Shown piece after piece: positions 46,851-56,244 of a stretch of DNA of 64,000 nt; position 1 is the first letter of the stretch, and each line of letters starts with the position of its first letter. Below the pieces are notes generated by a model, which saw only the letters and a program-made list of their open reading frames with translations, had not been told where the DNA came from and ran no database searches. The stretch is from Desulfobacteraceae bacterium Eth-SRB2 (lineage in GTDB: Bacteria > Desulfobacterota > Desulfobacteria > Desulfobacterales > UBA11574): the NCBI GenBank assembly GCA_004193595.1, contig RPGQ01000044.1, forward strand, positions 1-64,000. The letters are read 5' to 3'. The translations under genes and the position numbers were made by a program.

Positions 46851-47420
46851 CTATTCCTTTTTATTGGGACTGTCAACATAATTCTCCAGCCACCATGCAT
46901 CATATTCGGTGTGCATAATACTGTCTGCGAGGGTTCGGCCGGTTTTGGTTTGCAGGCGCTTCAACGCAAACGGCAGCCACTTTTTGGGAGGTTCGTAGCC
47001 GATGTCCGAAAGGGATTTTAAGTCAAGGATGAGTGCCAGTTGGTCTGCATCATGTGCAAGCTTGGCCTCTATGGACCGGCATGCATTAAATTCCTCTATT
47101 AAATCGGCAAGTTTTGTACCAAACGGCAAGTTTCTTGTAATATCCTGAACTGCCTTTTTCTCATCTGCGACTACGTACTTTTTCTGAACGTAGTTGAGGT
47201 CACCGGTTTTTGCCTCCGGGAGGTCGTGCACCAGGGACATGGCGATCAGTCTGAGAGCGTCAACATCCGGCTCTATTTGAGACATGACAAAAGCAATGAA
47301 TGAAACAGAAAATGAATGCTCGGCCACAGATTCCTTCCCCGCCCCAAGAAAATGGTAACCGGATCGGGGTATATCTTTTAAAATTTTCGCTTTGAACAAA
47401 AGATTTGCAATGTTTTTCAT
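46851..47420 (-). CDS. HD-domain hydrolase (YfbR/5'-nucleotidase-like)
   Basis: 189 residues from ATG 47420 (GGGAG 5 nt upstream). HD motifs: AEHSFSVSF, LVHDLPEAKTGD and a late DADQL, giving the His...HD...Asp metal site. This set matches the YfbR/HDDC2 group of 5'-deoxynucleotidases. The substrate is inferred from the family only. It sits upstream of sdhCAB but 79 nt away and is probably independent. Confidence 0.85.
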   Translation of the reverse strand: MKNIANLLFKAKILKDIPRSGYHFLGAGKESVAEHSFSVSFIAFVMSQIEPDVDALRLIAMSLVHDLPEAKTGDLNYVQKKYVVADEKKAVQDITRNLPFGTKLADLIEEFNACRSIEAKLAHDADQLALILDLKSLSDIGYEPPKKWLPFALKRLQTKTGRTLADSIMHTEYDAWWLENYVDSPNKKE

Positions 47421-47602
47421 AATATCTCCCAATTTAAGATTGATGAATTCGTAAAAAGTTGTTTTTTTGACGTCTTATGAGACCATCAGTTATAAAGCAA
47501 TACAAAAATTAATGACAATTTTGTGAACAAACCAAATTTCTTGACACCATAATCCGGTTCATATAGTTAAAAAAAATGGAAATTGGGTGACATTATAGCT
47601 TT

Positions 47603-47779
47603 GATGAACTCGTAAAAAGTCCGATTTAGACGGTTTCGTAAAAAGTTCAAACTCCCCCGCCAAACATAGGCGGGATAAAAAGGCGTCACAAATTTTGTAA
47701 TCATGAGGCGTACTTATCGTACGTTGAATGATTGCGAAATGCAGCACAACGCAGAAGTTGGACTTTTTACGAGACCGTC
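47603..47779 (+). mobile_element. GTAAAAAGTC element, 177 bp, copy 2
   Basis: GATGAACTCGTAAAAAGTCC to GACTTTTTACGAGACCGTC, the same length as the 24022 copy but in opposite orientation. Flanked by AGCTTT at 47597-47602 and 47780-47785 (6-bp duplication). A 48-bp remnant of the same ends lies at 47442-47490. Confidence 0.85.
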
Positions 47780-47899
47780 AGCTTTAAGAAAACATTATCG
47801 CCCTAGCTCATCCTGCCATGGCGGAAGAATGCTGGAAAATTGGGTTATAGTAAAATTCCTCTTGACAGAGAATTAGATAGATTAATAACATCCTTTTAA

Positions 47900-48115
47900 T
47901 CCCGCTTCCAGCGGGGCAATATTCCATCATTCCATTATTCCATTATTTTTATCTCGCCTGCCCTGCCTGCCCCCTATCTCCGGCAGATGGTACCGGGGTT
48001 GGTCCCCGTATGGAAATACCGGGACAGAGTCGGCAGATCGTACGGGAGTGATTCTTTTTTTCTATTTTATTGGGGCCATGTCCGAGTTAGAAACATAGGC
48101 CTAAAAAATATGGTT
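47900..48115 (-). repeat. ATTCCA-type dispersed repeat, divergent copy
   Basis: Contains ATTCCATCATTCCATTATTCC and, at the other end, CATGTCCGAGTTAGAAACATAGGCC, matching the inverted 16790-16850 segment. The centre is unrelated. Small CCCGCT..AGCGGG hairpins flank it. It fills the gap before tolQ; no gene is seen there. Confidence 0.55.
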
Positions 48116-48173
48116 ATTATTCCCGCTGGCAGCGGGATAGAAATTTCGATACATTGAAACACGGAGTCGTCTA

Positions 48174-48896
48174 ATGAATCCTGCAAAGATAGATATATTC
48201 CATATGATAATGAACGCCGGTCTTATGGTTCAGTTTGTGCTTTTGCTGTTGCTCTTTTTTTCAGTAACCTCATGGGCAATCATGATAATGAAATATCGCT
48301 ATCTCAAAAAGGCGTTCTCCGAGTCGTCCGAATTTATTGACTTTTTCTGGAAAAGCAGGAATTTATCCAATGCTTTTTCCAAAGCAAAGCTGCTTCAGGG
48401 CAGCCCGGTTGCCAGGATTTTTCGCGTGGGATACGTGGAACTTAAAAAATCCAGCCGATTTAAGGATCCAGCAGAATCAGGATCAGAACATTCATCCGGA
48501 ACCGAAGGTGCATCTTTGGGTTCCAGATTCACCGGAATCGGCAATGTTAAACGGGCCTTGCGCCGGGCCATTAACGCCGAGACCACCCGCATGACCCGAA
48601 TGGTTCCTTTTCTGGCAACAACCGGGAACACAACGCCTTTTATCGGTTTGTTCGGGACCGTATGGGGTATCATGAATTCCTTTCATGGTATCGGGCTCAG
48701 GGGTTCGGCCAGCCTTGCCGTGGTGGCGCCCGGAATTTCCGAAGCGCTTATTGCAACGGCAGCGGGGTTGGCAGCCGCCATACCGGCGGTTATCGCCTTT
48801 AATCATTTTATGCAAAAGATAAGGATTGTCGAATCCGAACTGCAAAATTTTTCCGCAGATTTTTTAAATATTATTGAACGGGATATTATGACCTAA
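48174..48896 (+). CDS. tolQ: TolQ/ExbB/MotA proton channel protein
   Basis: 240 residues with three hydrophobic segments. The first is near the N-terminus; the other two follow a cytoplasmic loop and carry [20 protein letters not shown] and [25 protein letters not shown], the TolQ signatures. It forms the proton channel with TolR energising TolA. First gene of tolQ-tolR-tolA-tolB-pal-cpoB. Confidence 0.94.
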   Translation: MNPAKIDIFHMIMNAGLMVQFVLLLLLFFSVTSWAIMIMKYRYLKKAFSESSEFIDFFWKSRNLSNAFSKAKLLQGSPVARIFRVGYVELKKSSRFKDPAESGSEHSSGTEGASLGSRFTGIGNVKRALRRAINAETTRMTRMVPFLATTGNTTPFIGLFGTVWGIMNSFHGIGLRGSASLAVVAPGISEALIATAAGLAAAIPAVIAFNHFMQKIRIVESELQNFSADFLNIIERDIMT

Positions 48897-48916
48897 AAAG
48901 GGTGGGAGAATATTCG

Positions 48917-49357
48917 ATGGTACACGGGGGAAACAGTGACCGCCTGATGTCTGATATTAATGTAACTCCGTTTGTTGATGTTATGCTGGTTCTTCTGGTT
49001 ATTTTCATGGTAACCGCGCCAATGATGATGCAGGGGGTAGATGTTGCCCTGCCCGAGACCATATCACAGCCGCTTTTTTCGGAAAAAGAGCATCTTATCA
49101 TTACCATCAACAAAAAGAATCAGGTATTTATCAACGACTTTCAGGTTGCACGCGATTTTCTTCAGGAAAAACTTAAAAAAATTCTTGAAGGTCGGGAGGA
49201 CCGGGGAGTCTACCTTCGGGCGGACAAGGAAATACCCTATGGATTTGTTGTTCAAGTCATGTCCGAAATAAAAGAGGCCGGGGTTGAGAAGCTGGGAATG
49301 GTGACGGAGCCGGTTCGTCAAAAAGAGGAAGGGAAAAAACCAAAAGCAAAAAGCTGA
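48917..49357 (+). CDS. tolR: TolR/ExbD biopolymer transport protein
   Basis: 146 residues from ATG 48917 (GGGAG 8 nt upstream; GTG 48902 in frame). One N-terminal transmembrane segment holds the conserved Asp ([21 protein letters not shown]), followed by a periplasmic domain. The stop codon overlaps the start of the TolA-like gene by one nucleotide. Confidence 0.94.
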   Translation: MVHGGNSDRLMSDINVTPFVDVMLVLLVIFMVTAPMMMQGVDVALPETISQPLFSEKEHLIITINKKNQVFINDFQVARDFLQEKLKKILEGREDRGVYLRADKEIPYGFVVQVMSEIKEAGVEKLGMVTEPVRQKEEGKKPKAKS

Positions 49358-50241
49358 TGAATAAAAGCATGCATTCAAATTCTTATTTTTCCCAAGATAA
49401 GGAATACGAACGCAAGACATTCTTTTTAAATTTTAGCGTTTCCTTCATTTGTCACCTGATCCTTTTTGTGATTCTGATATTTGCTCCGGGTTATGCAACA
49501 AATCGAAGGCCTTCTCTTTCAGTTATAAATGTCAGCATGGTTTCCTTACCCACCCTGAAAAAATCAGCGGCTCCGGACAATCGGCAGCCTGCAGAACTTA
49601 AAAGACAGGAAACAGAAAAAAAAAAGGCTCCGGATTCCAAGGTTGCTTCAAAGACTATTCCTGAAACCGTTCAGAAGCCCTCAAAATCGATTTCCATTGC
49701 GCCCAAAAAGAAAAAAATAAAAAAATCACTTAAAAAAAAGACCTTTAAGTCTGCCCGTGTGGTTAAAAGCGCAATCACCCAACTTGAAAAGAAAGTTGAA
49801 AAATCAAGGCCCGATCAGATCAGACAGGCCATCGACCGTCTCAAGGATCAGGTAAAAAAAACCGGGCCCAATGACCGTATAACCCATGAAAATGTAAAAA
49901 CTCCGGGAATACCCGGCGAATCCGGGTCCGGCAGTAAAAAAGTTTTGGAATTAATTGATATCTATCGCATCGAAATTGCGTACCAGATTCAGAAACGTTG
50001 GGCGTTTTCCGAACAGCTGGCCGGGGGGCAAAAAAATCTTGAGGCGTATCTGGCACTCAAAGTTATGCCAAACGGCGAAATAAAAGATATATGGTTTGAT
50101 AAAAGGTCCGGGAACAGTTATTTCGACGAATCCGCCAAAAAAGCTATTATGAAATCAAATCCTGTTCGTCCTCATCCGCCGGGGGTGACAAAGCCCTATG
50201 TAACTGTCGGCTTGAGGTTTACACCCGAAGGGATAAAATAA
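49357..50241 (+). CDS. tolA: TolA/TonB-like energy transducer
   Basis: 294 residues. One N-terminal membrane helix (about 25-45), a long lysine-rich region with predicted coiled-coil, and a TonB_C-type C-terminus (YQIQKRWAF; LKVMPNGEIKDIWF; YVTVGLRF). Position between tolR and tolB favours TolA over TonB. Confidence 0.88.
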   Translation: MNKSMHSNSYFSQDKEYERKTFFLNFSVSFICHLILFVILIFAPGYATNRRPSLSVINVSMVSLPTLKKSAAPDNRQPAELKRQETEKKKAPDSKVASKTIPETVQKPSKSISIAPKKKKIKKSLKKKTFKSARVVKSAITQLEKKVEKSRPDQIRQAIDRLKDQVKKTGPNDRITHENVKTPGIPGESGSGSKKVLELIDIYRIEIAYQIQKRWAFSEQLAGGQKNLEAYLALKVMPNGEIKDIWFDKRSGNSYFDESAKKAIMKSNPVRPHPPGVTKPYVTVGLRFTPEGIK

Positions 50242-50272
50242 AGTTGCATTTATAATGGTTTCAAAGGACAGA

Positions 50273-51598
50273 ATGAAGAAATACTATATTAAAACAATAG
50301 GTTTAATTATAATAGCATCTTTTATGGTGGTTGGGACGGGTATATGCGGGTCCGGATATGATTATATTGATATCACCCATCCGTTTTTACGAAAAATTCC
50401 AATTGCAATCCCTGTGTTCAAGGAAATTTACCCGGGCGACGACACAAAGCGCCTATCCAGGACAGCATCTGATTTGCTCTCTGAAACGTTAGAATTTACA
50501 GGCTATTTCAAAATTCTTGACCGTGACGCCTTTCTTGTGGATATGCAAACCGTGACCTCTTTGGCAAATGTAAATTTTTATAACTGGACCAGTATCGGAG
50601 CAGAACTCCTGGTAACCGGGGGGGGACTGATTCAGAACAACCAGGTGGAATTGGAACTTCGACTTTATGACACGTTTAAAGAAAAATTGCTGGTTGGAAA
50701 AAGATACAAGGGATTGATCAAGGATCAGCGAAAAATAGTCCGCCGTTTTTGCAGCGAGATTATTTTTTTTCTCACCGGGGACAAAGGGTTTTTTAACAGT
50801 GAGATTGCATTTGTTTCCAAAAATTCGGGAAACAAGGAAATTTATGTATGTGAATTTGACGGATACAATCATAGACAGATAACGCATACAAAAAGTATTA
50901 CCCTTTCTCCGGCATGGTCATCTGACGGGAAATGGCTGGCGTATACTTCTTATGCAAAAGGCAAGCCCGATCTTTACTTGAAGCATTTAAGACAAAAACG
51001 CGGGGCTGTGATTTCAAAAAAAGGAATCAATATCACACCTGCATGGGTTCCCAACAAATTTGAACTGGCAGCGACCCTTTCATTTTCAGGTGACCCGGAA
51101 ATTTATCTATTGACCGGAACCGGGAAAGTTATTAAAAGGTTAACAAAAAAAAGGGGTATTGATCTGTCGCCCACCTGGTCTCAGGACGCCAAGCATATGG
51201 GTTTTGTTTCAAAAAGATCCGGAACCCCCCAGATTTATATTAAAGATATATCTTCAGGAGCGGTAAAAAGATTGACGTTTCAGGGACGATATAATACACA
51301 GCCCAACTGGTCGCCCAAAGGGGACAAAGTGGCCTATGCGGGGATGGGAAACGGCCGAAATGATATCTTCGTGATCGGTATTGACGGTCAGGGTTTGATT
51401 CAATTGACACATGATCAGGGGGACAACGAGGCCCCTTCATGGTCGCCGGACGGAAGCCTTATTGTGTTCAGTTCTACACGGGAAGGGCTTTCCAGAATCT
51501 ATGTTATGACTGCTTATGGAACCGACCAGAGACGATTACTTGCCTTGGAGGGTGAGCAGACAGAACCGGATTGGTCACCAAGAATAGTTAATAATTAA
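50273..51598 (+). CDS. tolB: Tol-Pal system protein TolB
   Basis: 441 residues from ATG 50273 (AAAGGA upstream). That start gives a signal peptide (KKYYIKTIGLIIIASFMVV). An N-terminal TolB_N domain is followed by a six-bladed WD40-like propeller with repeated SPAWSSDG, SPTWSQD, QPNWSPKG and APSWSPDG. Periplasmic partner of Pal. The last codons lie inside a dispersed repeat. Confidence 0.94.
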   Translation: MKKYYIKTIGLIIIASFMVVGTGICGSGYDYIDITHPFLRKIPIAIPVFKEIYPGDDTKRLSRTASDLLSETLEFTGYFKILDRDAFLVDMQTVTSLANVNFYNWTSIGAELLVTGGGLIQNNQVELELRLYDTFKEKLLVGKRYKGLIKDQRKIVRRFCSEIIFFLTGDKGFFNSEIAFVSKNSGNKEIYVCEFDGYNHRQITHTKSITLSPAWSSDGKWLAYTSYAKGKPDLYLKHLRQKRGAVISKKGINITPAWVPNKFELAATLSFSGDPEIYLLTGTGKVIKRLTKKRGIDLSPTWSQDAKHMGFVSKRSGTPQIYIKDISSGAVKRLTFQGRYNTQPNWSPKGDKVAYAGMGNGRNDIFVIGIDGQGLIQLTHDQGDNEAPSWSPDGSLIVFSSTREGLSRIYVMTAYGTDQRRLLALEGEQTEPDWSPRIVNN

Positions 51599-51802
51599 AC
51601 ATCTTGGAAATTCTACAACTTATTGATAATAAAGCATTTTTAATGGAAACCTATTTATGCCGTCAGAATGGAATAATGGAATGCTGGAATATTGGGGATA
51701 AGGACAAAAATAAACCATTTTATTGTAAAAAACTCCTTCAAGCCCATTATTCCATTTCTCAATCATTACATTATTCCAATTGGGGCGAAGCCCCTAAGTT
51801 CT
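51592..51802 (+). repeat. ATTCCA-type dispersed repeat, copy 3
   Basis: Starts TAATTAAACATCTTGGAAAT inside the last two codons of tolB and ends GGGGCGAAGCCCCTAAGTTCT. Between are TGGAATAATGGAATGCTGG and the complementary ATTCCA set. Confidence 0.7.
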
Positions 51803-51858
51803 AAAAAAATTTTTGATAAAAATCACAAAATTTACACCCTAATTAAAAGGAGGAAAAA

Positions 51859-52431
51859 ATGCGAAAAAAGTTATTAATAAATTTGGCCATGGTACTTGTA
51901 ATTCCCGGATTTTTGTTCACCGTTTCATGTGCAAAAAAAACAATCAAAGATGATACTTCTTTAGTTCAACAGGCCGAAGATGAAGCGGCAGCCAAAGCGG
52001 CGGCAGAGAAAGCGAAACAGGAAGAGATGGCACGGCAACAGGCGATTGAAGAGCAACGCCTTCAGGAGGAAACAGAAAGTACGGCCTCTGCCCGAAACCT
52101 GTTTTTAAATGAAAATATATTTTTTGAATTTGACAGTGCCGTTCTGCTTGCCGAGGCACAGGCAATTTTGAAGAAAAAAGCGGAATGGCTGATAAACAAT
52201 TCCGATATTACTGCAACCATTGAAGGACACTGCGATGAGCGGGGTACAAATGAGTACAACCTTGCTCTGGGTGATCGGCGTGCTGCAAGTGCCAAGACCT
52301 TCCTGATGGATCTCGGGATTGCAGGATCACGACTTAACGGTATAAGTTTCGGCGAAGAACGCCCTGTGGACCCCGGACATAATGAAGAAGCCTGGGCAAA
52401 GAACCGGAGAGGTCACTTTGCCATAAACTAA
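51859..52431 (+). CDS. pal: Peptidoglycan-associated lipoprotein Pal
   Basis: 190 residues; ATG with AGGAGG 6-7 nt upstream. Lipoprotein signal with lipobox TVSC (Cys at about 24), an Ala/Lys/Glu-rich linker, then the OmpA-like domain (FFEFDSAVL; GHCDERGTNEYNLALGDRRA; GEERPVDPG). Anchors the outer membrane to peptidoglycan. Its stop codon TAA is also the left target duplication of the following element. Confidence 0.95.
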   Translation: MRKKLLINLAMVLVIPGFLFTVSCAKKTIKDDTSLVQQAEDEAAAKAAAEKAKQEEMARQQAIEEQRLQEETESTASARNLFLNENIFFEFDSAVLLAEAQAILKKKAEWLINNSDITATIEGHCDERGTNEYNLALGDRRAASAKTFLMDLGIAGSRLNGISFGEERPVDPGHNEEAWAKNRRGHFAIN

Positions 52432-52589
52432 GGGCTCACTCAAAAATAACTTCACATTTTGGATGCCGATGCATCCCGACTGGCTGCGTTACGAAAACTA
52501 GAAATATGCTTGATATTCCTTAAGTTTTCGTGCCTTGCCATCTGGACGCCTCAACTCCCAAAATTGTAAATTTATTTTTTCGGGAACCC
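52432..52589 (+). mobile_element. GGGCTCACTCAAAAATAAC element, copy 2
   Basis: 158 bp; inverted ends GGGCTCACTCAAAAATAAC and a diverged TTTATTTTTTCGGGAACCC. Flanked by TAA at 52429-52431 and 52590-52592. The interior differs from the 25085 copy. The rest of the gap to 52945 holds no gene. Confidence 0.7.
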
Positions 52590-52945
52590 TAAACGTTTCG
52601 GGAAATGTATTCCGCTTTAAGCGGGAAAAACAAATTGATTTCGAACCGTAACTACTTATAACCTAATTTTTGCACGAGTCGGAGGTTTTCATATGCCCCG
52701 ACAGCGGGATTTCCGCCTCGCTCCAACAAGGCACTTAAGGGTGAAGTCATAGTGAACTATTACGAGCCCTTAATAACCTAGCGGATGAAAGCCTCCGGTT
52801 CGCCTTTTGGGGTGAAAATTGATGAGAAAAAAGATCATCATCCGATTTATCATTTAGGTAAAATGTATAAAGATTCTCATTAATTTTCATGCAAAATTCA
52901 GGTATAAAACAAAATGGGACAAAACCCCTTGTGTTTAATTTTGCC

Positions 52946-53800
52946 ATGAAAAATACAACAATAGTTGTTTTATCGTGCATGATTATTTTATGCGGCTGTG
53001 CGTTGCAGCAGGATGTGATTACCCTGGACAATCGCCAGGCTTTGATTGAAAAGCGTTACTTCGAGTCTCAGCAAAAGAACAAAGAACAGGAATTCCAATT
53101 AAATGCCCAGAAAAAAAGCAACCAAAACCTGAGGAGTAAATTTGCCGAGCAGCGTGCCGTGATCGAAAGCCTGAGACAAGAAATCCAAATCTTAAGTGGA
53201 AGGCTCGAAGAGACGGAATATGTATTAAAACAGAAAATAAAAACTTCTGAAGATTCATATGATAAAAAAGAAACCCGGTTGGACAGAATAGACCGGACTT
53301 CAAGTGAAAATAAAGGCCGTATCGCACGTCTTGAGCAATACCTGAATTTTGAGTCCACTGAACCCGATGTAAAAGCGGAACCGGCTTCGGGTATGAAAAC
53401 CCATAGTCGGGCTGAAAAAAACTTTTCAGAAGATGCAATTTATCATTCGGCAAAACAAGCATTTGATCAGGGTGACTATGAGGCGGCCCGGGAAAAATTT
53501 CAAAAATTAATAAAAAAATATCCGAAGTCGAAAAATGCCGACAATGCACAATTCTGGATTGGTGAAATTTACTATCATGAAAAATGGTATGAAAAAGCCA
53601 TTTTAGAATACCAGAAGGTCATCGAAAAATATCCCAAAGGGAATAAGGTGCAGGCCTCGCTTTTAAAGCAGGGCTTTTCCTTTTTTAACCTGGGAGACAA
53701 AGCAAATGCCCGTCTTATCTTTACAGAACTGATTAAAAAATATCCAAAATCCAATGAAGCCCAGATCGCTAAAAAAAAGTTAAAGGGAATTTCTCATTAG
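52946..53800 (+). CDS. cpoB: Cell division coordinator CpoB / YbgF-like lipoprotein
   Basis: 284 residues from ATG 52946, which places a lipoprotein leader (KNTTIVVLSCMIILCGC) at the N-terminus; the frame is open from an ATG at 52889. A coiled-coil (about 40-110) precedes TPR repeats of the YbgF type (AFDQGDYEAAREKFQKLIKKYP; AILEYQKVIEKYPKG; ARLIFTELIKKYPKS). Last gene of the tol-pal set. Confidence 0.9.
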   Translation: MKNTTIVVLSCMIILCGCALQQDVITLDNRQALIEKRYFESQQKNKEQEFQLNAQKKSNQNLRSKFAEQRAVIESLRQEIQILSGRLEETEYVLKQKIKTSEDSYDKKETRLDRIDRTSSENKGRIARLEQYLNFESTEPDVKAEPASGMKTHSRAEKNFSEDAIYHSAKQAFDQGDYEAAREKFQKLIKKYPKSKNADNAQFWIGEIYYHEKWYEKAILEYQKVIEKYPKGNKVQASLLKQGFSFFNLGDKANARLIFTELIKKYPKSNEAQIAKKKLKGISH

Positions 53801-53877
53801 TTCTTTAAAAAAATCCGTTCCAAACAAGCTGAAGGGTTGCACATAATTATTATCCGGAATCCGGAAAAGAGCATTAC

Positions 53878-54417
53878 ATGATAAAGGTTATCGGTATAGA
53901 TCCAGGTCTCTCTGCAACCGGTATTGGAATTGTCAAGGGAACGGATCTTAAGGTTAAAGGCTTTTCCTTCGGCAGTATCAATACTTCAAAAAACCTTCCT
54001 TTGCCAGGTCGTCTGGATAAAATCTTCTCAAAGCTACTCATTCTATTAAAGGATGAAAGACCCGACCTTATGGTGGTGGAAGACATCTTTTCCATGGTAA
54101 AGTTTCCAAAAGCCGGCATAACATTGGGAAAGGTTACCGGTGTTGTTCTACTTGCAGGATACCAGGTCGACGTTCCGGTGACAGAGGTCCCGGTTCGCGA
54201 AGCCAAACAGGTACTGACCGGAAACGGAAATGCAAGCAAAATGCAGCTTGAAAAAGCGGTTCGGCGTTTGTTAAACTTAACGGATCCCATTAAACCTTAT
54301 CACGCTTCTGATGCAATGGGTTTAGCGCTTCTGGGCCTGTTTCGCCATAATAACGGTCTGTCGCAAAACCCGCAGCGCAAAGCGTCACCAAAGGTATCGC
54401 ATGATCGGTTATCTTGA
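53878..54417 (+). CDS. ruvC: Crossover junction endodeoxyribonuclease RuvC
   Basis: 179 residues; ATG after AAAGAG. Catalytic motif VIGIDPGLSATG near the N-terminus, VVEDIFSM and the closing HASDAMGLAL with Asp. Cuts Holliday junctions. Overlaps ruvA by 17 nt. The C-terminus is about 20 residues longer than the Escherichia coli protein and low in conservation. Confidence 0.96.
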   Translation: MIKVIGIDPGLSATGIGIVKGTDLKVKGFSFGSINTSKNLPLPGRLDKIFSKLLILLKDERPDLMVVEDIFSMVKFPKAGITLGKVTGVVLLAGYQVDVPVTEVPVREAKQVLTGNGNASKMQLEKAVRRLLNLTDPIKPYHASDAMGLALLGLFRHNNGLSQNPQRKASPKVSHDRLS

Positions 54418-55015
54418 AGGCAAACTTTTAAAAAAAGAGGGGGACAGGATACTGCTTCTTGCAAATCAAGTCGGATATGAAGTTCTGCTTCCGGCAGTTG
54501 TAATGGAAACCTTTAAGGCGAAAAAAGTCGGTGACGAAGTTTCCCTCTATATTTATTATCAACAGACCGAACGGCAGCCAAAACCGGTACTGATCGGTTT
54601 TAACCTCGAGGTGGAAAAAGAATTTTTTCAATATTTTATTTCTGTAGAAGATATCGGTCCCCTCAAGGCGGTTAAGGCCCTGGACGTACCGGTCCGTGAC
54701 ATCGCGCGGGCCATAGAATCAAAAGACATCCATAAGCTTAAACAATTAAAAGGCATCGGCGACCGGACGGCCCGTAAAATTATTGCCTCCCTTGAAGGCA
54801 GGATGAATAAATTCGCATTGATCCGTGAATTAGAAAAAGTAAAAGTGCCTGCGGTCGAAGACTTTTCAAAGCAGGTTTTGGATGTGCTTGTTATTCAACT
54901 GGGGCACAAGATGACCCACGCAAAAAAGATGATTGCCCAAGCCATCAAACGGAACAGCGCTATCGCAACCCCTGAAGAACTTTTTGAAGAAGTATATCGC
55001 GGAGAAAATTTCTAA
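54401..55015 (+). CDS. ruvA: Holliday junction DNA helicase subunit RuvA
   Basis: 204 residues. N-terminal OB fold (IGYLEGKLLKKEGDRILL), two helix-hairpin-helix motifs (VEDIGPLKAVKAL; LKGIGDRTARKIIASL) and a small C-terminal domain that contacts RuvB. Sits between ruvC and ruvB in a compact operon. Confidence 0.96.
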   Translation: MIGYLEGKLLKKEGDRILLLANQVGYEVLLPAVVMETFKAKKVGDEVSLYIYYQQTERQPKPVLIGFNLEVEKEFFQYFISVEDIGPLKAVKALDVPVRDIARAIESKDIHKLKQLKGIGDRTARKIIASLEGRMNKFALIRELEKVKVPAVEDFSKQVLDVLVIQLGHKMTHAKKMIAQAIKRNSAIATPEELFEEVYRGENF

Positions 55016-55036
55016 CCCGATAAAGCGTCAAAAATC

Positions 55037-56077
55037 ATGAATGATATATTAAAACATTCTTCCGACAACCAGGGACTTCTTGAAGGATCATGTCTCCCTG
55101 TGGACAGGGAACCGGAAATACTCTCTTTGAGGCCTGAACATTTTTCAGACTATGTGGGTCAGGCAGAAGTTGTGGAAGCGCTTAAAATTGCAATTGAAGC
55201 CGCCATAAAAAGAGATGAACCGGTTGACCATATTATTTTTCATGGACCTCCGGGCCTGGGAAAAACCACGCTTGCAAATATTATCGCCAATGAAATGGGG
55301 GGCAATCTCATTACCACTGCCGGTCCTTCCCTTGAAAGGGGCGGCGACCTGATCGGCATTCTGACGCATCTTGAAGATAAAGACACCCTTTTTATAGATG
55401 AGATACACCGGACCCCTAAGATTGTAGAAGAATTTCTGTATCCTGCCATGGAGGATTTTGCCATCGATTTTGTGTTTGACAAAGGCATACATGCCCGCAG
55501 TCACAAATACCGTTTAAACCGCTTTACACTTGTGGGTGCCACCACACGGGTTGGACTTTTATCCGCACCTCTGCGGGATCGTTTCGGTATTTTCAGAAGC
55601 CTGGATTTCTATACGGAAGAAGAACTGGTTAAAATCATTGGACGGTCGGCTGCGTTACTTAACGTGACAATTGATAATCAAGGTGCGATTGAGCTTTCCA
55701 AACGATCCAGGGGAACGCCGAGGATTGTAAACCGGCTTCTTAAACGGGTGAGGGACTATGCTCAGGTACGGGCGGATGGAATCATTACACGGGAAATTGT
55801 TGAAAAAGCCCTTTCCCTGGAAGGAGTTGATGAAAAGGGGCTGACCCATCTTGACCGCCGGTACCTGAAAACAATTATTGAGTTTTATAAGGGGGGTCCG
55901 GTGGGCATTGAGGCCATTGCCGCAACCCTTCAGGAAGAAACAGATACACTGGTGGATGTCATTGAACCCTATCTTTTAAAAGTCGGGATGGTTACCAGAA
56001 CCTCTTCAGGAAGAAAGGCTTCACAGGAGGCATACCGTCATCTGGGGTTCAGCTTTCAAAAAAGAATGTTTCAATGA
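55037..56077 (+). CDS. ruvB: Holliday junction DNA helicase RuvB
   Basis: 346 residues. Walker [13 protein letters not shown], Walker [11 protein letters not shown] (Thr where most have Leu), sensor and arginine-finger region [17 protein letters not shown], and a winged-helix C-terminus. Full length. Last of ruvCAB; a dispersed element follows. Confidence 0.97.
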   Translation: MNDILKHSSDNQGLLEGSCLPVDREPEILSLRPEHFSDYVGQAEVVEALKIAIEAAIKRDEPVDHIIFHGPPGLGKTTLANIIANEMGGNLITTAGPSLERGGDLIGILTHLEDKDTLFIDEIHRTPKIVEEFLYPAMEDFAIDFVFDKGIHARSHKYRLNRFTLVGATTRVGLLSAPLRDRFGIFRSLDFYTEEELVKIIGRSAALLNVTIDNQGAIELSKRSRGTPRIVNRLLKRVRDYAQVRADGIITREIVEKALSLEGVDEKGLTHLDRRYLKTIIEFYKGGPVGIEAIAATLQEETDTLVDVIEPYLLKVGMVTRTSSGRKASQEAYRHLGFSFQKRMFQ

Positions 56078-56105
56078 TTTACAGTCTCGTTAAACGTCAT
56101 CTAAT

Positions 56106-56233
56106 GAATGGCAAAGTAAAAAGGTCCAAATTCAAGGCGCGTGAATTTCGTGTCATGAGGCGTACATTAGCGTACGCCGCAATGACAACGAAATGAAACG
56201 CAACGCAGAAGTTGGACTTTTTACGAAGCCATC
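56106..56233 (+). mobile_element. GTAAAAAGTC element, short divergent copy
   Basis: About 128 bp: GAATGGCAAAGTAAAAAGGTCC on the left and GGACTTTTTACGAAGCCATC on the right, with the shared GGCGTACATTAGCGTACGCC palindrome inside. It ends 11 nt before the start codon of the next gene. Confidence 0.7.
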
Positions 56234-56244
56234 AATGATTGATC

